This document shows, one piece after another, positions 32,372 through 40,713 of a DNA stretch of 54,940 nucleotides. Made by a program: the position numbers and the translations under genes. The notes under the pieces were generated by a model that did not search any database, was not told where the DNA came from, and saw only the letters and a program-made list of their open reading frames with translations. The stretch's first letter is position 1, and each line of letters begins with the position of its first letter. This DNA comes from Clostridia bacterium (GTDB lineage Bacteria; Bacillota; Clostridia; Christensenellales; UBA1242): positions 1 to 54,940 of the forward strand of contig JAFUPL010000050.1 in the NCBI GenBank assembly GCA_017481235.1, in the 5' to 3' direction.

Positions 32372-35300
32372 TTAAGATATCTCCCAACCACTAGATGTCC
32401 TTGTGTAAGTTACAGGCGTGTTAGCAGTGTATGTATGTGTTACATAATCACTTGTTCCAGTTCCCCACCACAACTTGGTTGTATGTGTAATTGTTTTAGT
32501 CTCGATCGTTGACAATATTCCACCCAAACCTCCAAGTGAACCATTTGTCTCAACACTATTAAAGTCAGATGCTCCACTATTGTTAATTGTAATCTTCGCC
32601 CCATCAGTTGTTGAACGTGCAGGACCAGCAAGACGACTACAAACTAGTTCACCATGTATAATTAACTGAGCGTCTCCCTTATCGGTTGGATATCTAACAG
32701 CAGTTAAGTGCGAAGTATCTTTAAACGTAGAATCATAAACTACTATATCATCAGCAGTTAATGTAGCACCACTATAAATAGACAACTTTGCACCTGGGAA
32801 TAACTTAATATCTTGAACGGTAAAATCATATGTTCCACTAAATAAACGTATATCAAATGTCCATGGTATAGGAAGATGGAATTTTTCACTTGTCATAGTC
32901 ATAGATATTGTAATTTTAACATCCATCTTAAGCGGATTCAAACTCATTCCATTATAAAAATTTAAAGTAGTAATTTCATCTTCTGACCACATTGTTATAT
33001 AACTATTTGAATTTGTTAATTGATAAATATAATCAGTGGTTGTTCCTACAAGATTAATATTAATACTTTGGATTTCATCGTCCATTTCAGCATTTGCATA
33101 ACCAATTACTTTGCATCCATACTTAATCTCAGTATATGTAGCAATATTGGCTAATTCGTATTGTGTAAATGGCGCAACATTTTTATTGTACGCAGCATAC
33201 ATATATGAACCACCACGATAATCATTAAGTATAAATGGTAAATATAATTCAGAACCACTATTTAATATAATTTGGCCTGACACGTCCGCGTCAGCTTTAG
33301 TAATATATCCTGTACACTTAATTATACCATTTGATATTATTTGACACTCTGCTCCAATTGCCATTTCAGCATATTTACCACCTGTGTGACCAGTATAATT
33401 ACTAATTACACGTCCACAAGTAAGTTGTCCTGCAATTTCAAGCGTTCCACCATTTTCAATTGTAAGATCATTGTAAAGTCTAATCAAACTGGTTCTAGTG
33501 CCATCTATTTTATCAAATAAGGTACCTGATTCGTGTATTGCAACATTGGTTACGCGCGTGCCTTCGCTATCATATGCCAATAGTAGTGTTACACCCGACT
33601 TAATTGTACAATCTGAACGGATTACCCCATAACGCAATCCAACAACCTCTCTTCCCATAGCAGGTACTACAATCACATCTCCACTAACAGAAGCAGTTAA
33701 CGCTTCCTCAATAGTTGTGTACTTTACGCTTCCTATATATGGAGTTTTAATCGGTGTTCCTGATTTGCTCCATGCATAATTCACATATGTAGTTTTAAAA
33801 TAGGTTGCATTACTTGTGGGATTATACATATCAATAAAGTCTGAATTAGAAGTCCAACAATAATCTGTATTAGTAAATGTTATATTATTTAAATTACTAC
33901 ATTCATAGAATGCTTTTTTCCCTATACTACTTACGGCGCTTGGAATTGTAATACCAGTTAACCCAGTGCACATATAAAAAACTTGTGCATCAATATTTGT
34001 CACGCTTGATGGTAATGTTATTTTTGTTATTTTAGAACTTTGAGCAAATGCTGCTTGTCTAATTGTCGCTAAATTAGTGCAACCCGCTAAATCCACACTA
34101 GTTAAAGTAGTGTTTTTACAGAAGGCATAATCACCTATTGAAGTTGTTCTACTATCCAATGTTAAACTTGTTTTAGTTTTATCATCTAAACGCAGTGCCA
34201 TATAATCTGTATCACTATTTTTATAATAATCTACTCCATTTATAGTTGTCAATTTACTTTCATCTCTAGCAGTAGTTTTTAATACTGAAGCATAATATGC
34301 AAGATAACCATTACCAGTTGACGCAATTGTAACATTCAAACTTGAACGATTATAAACCTCCGCCAAATCATAACAACCATTAAAGGCATTGCTTTCAATA
34401 GTTGTTAAAGTATTTGGCAATTCGATATACTTTAAATCACCACAATATCTAAATGCCTCAGCTCCTATAGTTTCTAGGTTTGATGGAAGTTTTGCAACTT
34501 TTAATTTAGAACAATAACGGAATGCATAATCATCAATTGTTGTTAGTGCCGTACAAGTACTTAGGTCTACATCAACTAATTTTGCATCACTACGGAAAGC
34601 ACTTGCTCCAATAGTTGTCAAATTAGTACAATTGCTTAAATCTATATGATTTAAATTTGTAACACTACGGAATGCATCACTATCAATAGTGGTCAAACCA
34701 TCGCAACCACTTAAATTAATACTAGTCAAAGCGCTATAATCCATAAATGCTCCAGCTTTTATAGTTGTTAAATTAGCACAACCACTCGCATTTAAATTTT
34801 GTACACTACTAGGAACAAAGCCAAAACTAGATATCTTAGTTCCACTCACATTCATATCAGTTAATTTACTACAATTATAAAATGGACTAGTTCCTATTGT
34901 TGTTAGATTGGTGCATCCGCCCAAGTCTACACTTGTTAAATCCATACATTCAAAAAAGGTCCAGGATCCTATTGTTGTTAGATTAGCACATGCACTCATG
35001 TTTATACTTTTTAAACTAGAACAACTCCTAAATGTATCGTCTAATTCCGTTATACTATTTGGTAATGTTATATTTGTTAAACTAGAACAACTCATAAATG
35101 TACCGTTTAGTTGCGTTATACCGATACAGTTACTTAGGTCCACACTGGTTAGACTATCACAATCATAGAATCCATAATTTCGTATAGATGTTGTTCTACT
35201 ATCTAATGTTATACTCGTTTTAGTTTTGTCACTTAAACCTAGTGCCATATAATCTGTTTCACTATTCTTATAATAATCTACTCCATCTATGGTTACAAAT

Positions 35301-36419
35301 TTACTTTCATCTTTTGGCCCATTTAATACTATTCCTGCATAATATGCTACAGAACCATGTGAGGACGCTCCTACCACTATATCTAAACTTGATCTATTAT
35401 ATACTTCTACTAGCGCATAACAATAAGAGAAAGCGTAATTTCCTATGCGAGTCATGGTTACTGGTAAATCAACACTAGTAATGCTCTTTTCAGAAAATAC
35501 CCCTTCAGCATAACCAGAAGCAGGATTATCAATCGGGGCCATGTTGAAGTGTCCTTCCTTAATGCGAGTCACTTGTTTGCCATTGTAGATTGATGGGATT
35601 ACTAGGTTATTTGGCAAGGCGGTTGTACCTCTTTTTACATAATATGTATCGGTAGTGCTATCTAATTCCAACCAATCGCTTGGAAGATTTGCAAATCTTG
35701 CATTAAAACTTTGTCCTTCCTTATATCTTACTGGGAATGTTGCAAATTCACTGTATGTTTCATCTGTAAACCATGCGTCAAAATAATAACCCTCTTTGGT
35801 TGGGGTTAGTAGTTGACTAATTTCTTGACCCTTTACTACGGTTTGACTAGATATCGTTTCGCCATTTGCTTTTATATCTACTGTACCCGCTCTTCCTTGA
35901 TACCACACTATGCTTGATTGGAATGTGGTTGGAATTTCACCTGTTGGCGTTACCACTATGTATATATATTTTGTTCCATGAGTTGATATTCGTTGCGCTT
36001 CGAATATGCTATTACTAGAAGTCACGTTATCTAGTTTTGTATCACTATATGCATAACTTAGCGTCACGTTGCTTGCATCTATTGACTTTAAATTAACCGC
36101 CATGTCATCATCCATAGGGTTATTAAATGTGTATTGATATGCAATGCTTGTTGCCTTTGCATTTATACCTGGGGTATATGTAAAATCTATACTTCCACTT
36201 CCCTTTTGGATACTTACTTCTCCTTCCTTAAAAGTGAAAGTTTGAGGTTTGATTATCTCAACCTCTTGTGATACCTCCGTATCACTAGATTTTATAGCAC
36301 CCCCCCCCTAGTGCATTACTTGGGTTAGGAGAACTATTTAGCACAAAACTAATTACTAATGCTACACACATTGTAAATGCTATGCTTACGCCTAGTACAA
36401 GTTTCTTAACTTTTGTCAT
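32372..36419 (-). CDS. Large secreted LRR (BspA-type) protein, frame interrupted at a poly-G tract
   Basis: The true start is the ATG at 36419 (ribosome site AAAGGAGATA), giving a signal peptide MTKVKKLVLGVSIAFTMCVA. After codon 38 a run of nine G (36300-36308) shifts the frame into a stop; with eight G the frame continues ...ALGGGAIKSSDTEVSQEV and stays open for about 1348 residues. Contents: N-terminal beta region, an InlB-like unit (GYYFDAWFTDETYSEF), some 18 BspA/LRR_5 repeats (C..L..I.LP), two copies of a 95-residue insert with VDYYKNSxTDYMAL, and a C-terminal beta-helix-like region. No LPxTG motif or TM anchor. Probably a surface adhesin, OFF in this copy or affected by a one-base assembly error. 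Confidence 0.85.
36300..36308. repeat. Homopolymer of nine C (nine G in the gene), frameshift point
   Basis: Longest G/C run of the window, inside a low-GC region and just behind the signal-peptide codons of the large surface protein. Length 8 would be in frame, length 9 is not. Confidence 0.9.
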
Positions 36420-36654
36420 AATTATCTCCTTTATAAAATTTACTATAATTATTTTAACAATTTAATATCAAAAAGTAAAATGATTTACAATATTTTTTAC
36501 ATATTTTTACAAATTTATTAAAATTTTTATATTTTTTAGATATTTGAGCATTGAAAACAACTCTTTTACAAAAAATTTTGATTAATAAAGCACTTAAAAT
36601 AAGGCACTTTGTTGATATTAACAAAAAAAATTGAAAAAATTTTGGAAAAGGGTA

Positions 36655-36682
36655 TTGACAAATCCAAAATATGTGGTATTAT
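36655..36682 (+). promoter_or_regulatory. Promoter of rnpB
   Basis: TTGACA (36655-36660), 16-bp spacer, TATTAT (36677-36682); transcription would start at about 36688-36690, the predicted 5' end of the RNA. Confidence 0.8.
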
Positions 36683-36687
36683 TATAG

Positions 36688-37044
36688 CGTCAGCTTGGTC
36701 AGATGGTCGCAGGATAGTTGTAATGGCTATCGTGAGGAAAGTCCGAGCTTCACAGAGCAGGGTGCTGGCTAACTACCAGTCTAGGCAACTAGAAGGAAAG
36801 TGCAACAGAAATATACCGCTATACCCCTGAGTGGTTATTGTAAGGATGAAAAGGCGAGGCAAGAGCTCACCGCACACTTGGTGACAAGTGTGGTCCATGT
36901 AAACCCCACCCGAAGCAAGGTTAAGAAAAACGTTATTAGTTGCTCGCTAAGTTTTTCAAAAATACCGCTAAAATTGATACGGTAACGATTAATTTAGATA
37001 GATGACCATCAAATACAGAACTCGGCTTATAGACCAAACTGCCA
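36688..37044 (+). ncRNA. rnpB: RNase P RNA (type A-like)
   Basis: Catalytic RNA of RNase P, which matures tRNA 5' ends. Conserved blocks: GAGGAAAGTCCGAGCTTC and ACAGAGCAGGGTGCTGGCTA (CR I), ACAGAAATATACCGC, AAGGATGAAAAGGCGAGGCA with AGAGCTCACCGC, AACCCCACCCGAAGCAA and the closing ACAGAACTCGGCTTAT (CR V). The ends pair as helix P1 (CAGCTTGGTC at 36691 with GACCAAACTG at 37032). The architecture follows type A (as in Clostridia) rather than the Bacillus type B. Ends are placed from P1 and are good to a few nt. Confidence 0.96.
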
Positions 37045-37077
37045 CCTAAATGCTTTCATCCTTTTCGGATGACAAAA

Positions 37078-37109
37078 AGAGGACGAAATTATCTCGCGTC
37101 CTCTTTTTT
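37078..37109 (+). terminator. Terminator of rnpB
   Basis: AGAGGAC/GTCCTCT stem with a 13-nt loop and TTTTTT; a smaller CATCC/GGATG hairpin precedes it. Confidence 0.85.
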
Positions 37110-37132
37110 CGTATCATTTTAAAAATCCCCTA

Positions 37133-37160
37133 TTGACAAATTATAGATTTATGATATAAT
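37133..37160 (+). promoter_or_regulatory. SigA promoter of the second paralogue pair
   Basis: TTGACA (37133-37138), 16-bp spacer, TATAAT (37155-37160), then TTAAGGAGAAAT before the ATG at 37188. Confidence 0.85.
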
Positions 37161-37187
37161 ACACTTAAATTTAAGGAGAAATTTATA

Positions 37188-37871
37188 ATGCAAAACTACG
37201 AATTTGATATTGATTATATTCATGATGGCGTGTTTAGTTCTAAAAATAATATTCGCGCTTATTGTCCTAACCGCGAAAGTAAAATTTTGCCAAACAAATA
37301 TAATATTTGTTGCACTAATCTACCACAAGGCACATATTCTATAAAAAATAGTAAAATCAATTTTCATTTTAACACTAGATATAGTATGGTTTATGGCGAC
37401 TTGTTTGATAGCGTGCGTGAAACTTATGAAAATTATGGAGATTTTTCGTTTAAAGTTTTAGGAGATTGCGAATTTATGCTTCAACTAAAAAGGTGTAAAC
37501 GCAAAGATATTGAGCAAATTGTGATTTCATTGCGTGAACAAGCAGTTAAAAATCAAAACAATCTACAACAAAAACAGGAAAGCTTGATTCAAAAAGACAT
37601 TAAATCACACACTGATTTAGGTGAAGAGTATAACCGCGAATCATTTTATGCTACACTTAACGAATGTGCTCAAGATGAATTTAAAATTGAGATTGACCCT
37701 AACAACACTCTAATTGATGCTGATACAATAAGTTTGCACTCAGCAAAATTAATTCAAGACCAAATTAAAATTGCACGTGAAAAACGTAAGTTGTTTAATC
37801 TTGAAAAAAGATATATCCAAGATAAAGAAAAATTAAATGCAAATGCTCAATCATTAAACAATCAATTATAG
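37188..37871 (+). CDS. Soluble protein, paralogue of the next gene (unknown)
   Basis: 227 residues. N-terminal half is beta-rich (NICCTNLPQGTYSIKNSKIN, FSFKVLGDCEFMLQL); the C-terminal half is helical and charged (SLREQAVKNQNNLQQKQESL), including a long terminal helix EKRKLFNLEKRYIQDKEKL with coiled-coil character. No signal peptide or TM. The middle block (SLREQ ... LIQKDIKS ... DLGEEYNRESFYATLNEC) recurs in the following gene. Two genes 16 bp apart share the promoter. Family not recognised. Confidence 0.78.
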   Translation: MQNYEFDIDYIHDGVFSSKNNIRAYCPNRESKILPNKYNICCTNLPQGTYSIKNSKINFHFNTRYSMVYGDLFDSVRETYENYGDFSFKVLGDCEFMLQLKRCKRKDIEQIVISLREQAVKNQNNLQQKQESLIQKDIKSHTDLGEEYNRESFYATLNECAQDEFKIEIDPNNTLIDADTISLHSAKLIQDQIKIAREKRKLFNLEKRYIQDKEKLNANAQSLNNQL

Positions 37872-37887
37872 ATTTAAGGAGACTTTT

Positions 37888-38526
37888 ATGGAAAATATTC
37901 AATTTACCGAAAAAGAATTAAAATACATTAATGCTAGTATTCTAGATAAAACACACGATATACATATAGATGGAATACAAACTATAAAAGCAACGTTGCC
38001 AAAAGGAAAATATAACATATTTGTTGCAGAATGTGAAGACCGTTTAACAATATGTGACGACTTAAGAGTTTTTTACAATATTAAAGCAACTCCATCATTA
38101 ATAAAAAACCGTTTTGGTGTTGAATTTGCTATCACTGCTAATATGAAAATTGAATTTAGTTTAGTTCATGAACGTTATGAATGTTTTGCATATATTATTC
38201 ATTCATTACGTGAACAAGTAATATGCAATCGCAAAATTTTAAAACAAAAGAAAGAACGTTTGATTGAAAAAGATATTAAATCACGTAGCACAAATTTAGG
38301 CGAAGACTACAATCGTAATTCATTTTTTGAAACCATATGGGAATGCACACAACTTGACGAAACCTTAGATGTAGATTTAAGTAAATCTCCTAAAGATAAT
38401 GATGTTAATTTGCTACAATTTGCAAAAATACAACAAGATAAACTTAGATTACGTAAAAAGCAACAAGAATTAGATATGGAAGCAATGGAAATTGCTATCC
38501 GCGAACAAGAATTAATGAAATATTAA
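37888..38526 (+). CDS. Soluble protein, paralogue of the previous gene (unknown)
   Basis: 212 residues with the same build as its neighbour: beta-rich N-terminal half (TIKATLPKGKYNIFVAECED), then SLREQVICNRKILKQKKERL, LIEKDIKSRSTNLGEDYNRN and SFFETIWECTQLDE, and a terminal charged helix (KLRLRKKQQELDMEAMEIAI). The core block is clearly homologous to residues 125-165 of the first protein, whereas N-termini have diverged strongly. Ribosome site AAGGAGAC. The pattern (two diverged copies in one operon) repeats that of the genes at 835 and 1604, though the families differ. Confidence 0.78.
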   Translation: MENIQFTEKELKYINASILDKTHDIHIDGIQTIKATLPKGKYNIFVAECEDRLTICDDLRVFYNIKATPSLIKNRFGVEFAITANMKIEFSLVHERYECFAYIIHSLREQVICNRKILKQKKERLIEKDIKSRSTNLGEDYNRNSFFETIWECTQLDETLDVDLSKSPKDNDVNLLQFAKIQQDKLRLRKKQQELDMEAMEIAIREQELMKY

Positions 38527-38597
38527 AGTATGAAAATATGAAGTCGCAACTTTCGTTGCTTATGAAAGTATTATTGATTAGTTATAATCTGTCATCA

Positions 38598-38622
38598 ATT
38601 CTTCACTATTCATTTTTCATTA
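38598..38622. repeat. 25-bp repeat shared with 46351-46375
   Basis: AATTCTTCACTATTCATTTT continuing TCATT occurs here and, with one mismatch, in the gap upstream (in transcript terms, downstream) of the TIGR04086 gene. Both lie beside terminators. Confidence 0.6.
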
Positions 38623-38628
38623 ATCATT

Positions 38629-38663
38629 AAAACAACCTCTCATTATTTTGAGAGGTTGTTTTT
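38629..38663. terminator. Bidirectional terminator between the paralogue pair and relA
   Basis: AACAACCTCT/AGAGGTTGTT stem with a CATTATTTTG loop, A and T tracts on either side; the relA stop codon overlaps its right end. Confidence 0.88.
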
Positions 38664-40704
38664 ACGCACGTTCTACTGAACTCACTTTATTAATTTGACG
38701 TATTTTAGTAATAACCTTGTTAAGTTCGTCACTTGATTTTAAGCTAAGTGTTAGCATATATTCGCTAAGATTGTTTGGATTAATTTCAAGTGCATTGATT
38801 TTAACACCCATTTTTTCAAGCAGGTTACTAATTTGTGATAACACACTATTATCCGCAATAACATTAATACGTGCAAGATACATAGAGTTTTTATCTTCGT
38901 CCCAACTAACTGGAATAAAGCGGTTACTATCAAGAGTTTTAACATTAACGCAATCATGTCTATGTACCGTCACACCCTTTCCAAGCGATACAAATCCTAT
39001 AATTTCGTCACCTGGAATAGGCAAGCAACATTTTGCAAATCTTGTCATCATTCCCCTACTATTGTCTACAAGCACATTTCCACTAACCTTGATTGGTTTG
39101 TAAGTGGTTGGTTTTTCAACCTTAACTTGAGGCATTAAACGTTTGACAATGCTATCACTATTAAGCGTTCCGCCACCTATCATAGCATACATTTCATCAA
39201 TATTAGATAGCGAATATTTACTTAGTATTGAATTTAATTTATCGCTAGCAAGTAAAGTACTTACACTTACTTGATTATTTTTAGCACTAGTTTCAAGCAT
39301 TGATTTGCCTAGACGAATATTGTTTTCCACAAATTGTTTTTTGAAATAACTATTAATCTTTGTACGGGCGGAACTAGTTTTAACTATCTTTAACCAATCT
39401 CTTGACGGACCTTTGTTTTCTCCACCCAATAAAATTTCACACACATCACCATTTGAAAGTTCAGTGGTAAGTGGCACAAATTTTCCGTTAATTTTAGCAC
39501 CTATACATCTATTGCCAATATTGGTATGGACAGCGTATGCAAAGTCGATACAATTAGCACCTACTGGAAATTTGATAATTTTACCATTAGGTGTTTGAGC
39601 ATAAATTTCGCTATTAAACATATCCATTTTAATGTTTTGCGTAAACTCTTTACTGCTTAAATCCTTATTTTCATCAATAAGTTCTTTTAACCAGTTAATT
39701 GATTTATCAAAGTTGCTTGCCTTATGCCCCTTATCCTTATATATCCAGTGTGCCGCAACACCATATTCGTTAAAATGGTGCATAGCATGAGTTCGTATTT
39801 GAACTTCAACTGGGCGATTATTATCTGCCAATATACAAGTATGAATAGATTGATAACCATTTGGTTTAGGAGTTGCAATATAGTCTTTAAACCTACTTGG
39901 AAGTATTGAAAACATTGCATTAATACGACCAAGTATTGCATAACACTCTTCTACAGTATCAACCACTACACGCACCGCCATAAGGTCATATATTTGACCA
40001 AGCGTTAGTTGCTTTGATTTTAGTTTATTATACACACTTGCCAAGTGTTTTTCACGACCATAAACTTTGCCCTTAACACCCATTTCGGTCAATGCAGATT
40101 TAATTTTTTCAATGATTAATTGTACTTGTTGCTTTCTTTCTTCTTTATTAAGTCGCTCATCAAGAGATAGTTGTTCGTACATTTCAGGTTCTAAAAACTT
40201 AAAACACGCATCTTCCATCTTGTTCTTTATTTCATTCAAACTTAACCTCGCAGAAAGTGGTGCGTAAATTTCCTTAACCGACCTAACAAACAACTTTTGC
40301 TCGTCTACACTCATTAAGTTTAAGTGTTCTACCTTAAACACATTATATGCAAGCAAAATTATTAGTACTCTAACATCTTTTGACATTACAATTAACATGT
40401 TTCTAACACTTTCAAACTCTGCCTCGTTATCCAATGCGTGCTTAATCCCTACCGAATTAAGATTACGTAGCATATTGCTTACTTCCTCACCAAATTGGTT
40501 TACTATAACATCATAATCTATTTCTTCCTTAGGTTTTAGTATAAATAGCGCAGTTGCAATAAAACACGTATCATCAAGATTATACGCCTTTAAAATATCG
40601 TAAATATATATTATTGTATCTTGTTGTTGAGTTGTAAAATCTAACAAGTATGGTTGTAAACAAGATATTAATTTTTCATCTTTAATGTATAAATTTAATT
40701 CCAT
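38662..40704 (-). CDS. relA: RelA/SpoT-family (p)ppGpp synthetase with degenerate hydrolase domain
   Basis: 680 residues. Synthetase domain (about 195-345) is intact: VYGREKHLASVYNKLKSK, YDLMAVRVVV, FKDYIATPKPNGYQSIHT, VEVQIRTHAMH, YGVAAHWIYK. TGS (about 370-430, ANCIDFAYAVHTNIGNRCIG), zinc/helical region with FAKCCLPIPGDEI, and ACT (about 605-680) follow. The N-terminal hydrolase region has lost its signature: the HD pair is missing (ATALFILKPKEE replaces LLHDVVEDT) and KLADRLHNMRT reads LLAYNVFKVEH, so it should not degrade (p)ppGpp. Thus it is RelA-like rather than bifunctional Rel. It starts 9 bp after recJ with a TAAGGAGAAT site. Confidence 0.93.
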   Translation of the reverse strand: MELNLYIKDEKLISCLQPYLLDFTTQQQDTIIYIYDILKAYNLDDTCFIATALFILKPKEEIDYDVIVNQFGEEVSNMLRNLNSVGIKHALDNEAEFESVRNMLIVMSKDVRVLIILLAYNVFKVEHLNLMSVDEQKLFVRSVKEIYAPLSARLSLNEIKNKMEDACFKFLEPEMYEQLSLDERLNKEERKQQVQLIIEKIKSALTEMGVKGKVYGREKHLASVYNKLKSKQLTLGQIYDLMAVRVVVDTVEECYAILGRINAMFSILPSRFKDYIATPKPNGYQSIHTCILADNNRPVEVQIRTHAMHHFNEYGVAAHWIYKDKGHKASNFDKSINWLKELIDENKDLSSKEFTQNIKMDMFNSEIYAQTPNGKIIKFPVGANCIDFAYAVHTNIGNRCIGAKINGKFVPLTTELSNGDVCEILLGGENKGPSRDWLKIVKTSSARTKINSYFKKQFVENNIRLGKSMLETSAKNNQVSVSTLLASDKLNSILSKYSLSNIDEMYAMIGGGTLNSDSIVKRLMPQVKVEKPTTYKPIKVSGNVLVDNSRGMMTRFAKCCLPIPGDEIIGFVSLGKGVTVHRHDCVNVKTLDSNRFIPVSWDEDKNSMYLARINVIADNSVLSQISNLLEKMGVKINALEINPNNLSEYMLTLSLKSSDELNKVITKIRQINKVSSVERA

Positions 40705-40713
40705 TTATTCTCC

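Noticed and set aside
32372-36115. Treating the LRR gene as starting at the internal ATG at 36115
   Set aside because: No ribosome site there, and the sequence upstream holds in-frame coding sequence, a signal peptide and a ribosome site once one G is removed from the tract.
36609-36985. Two short frames over rnpB
   Set aside because: They overlap the conserved RNase P RNA core and have no start signals.
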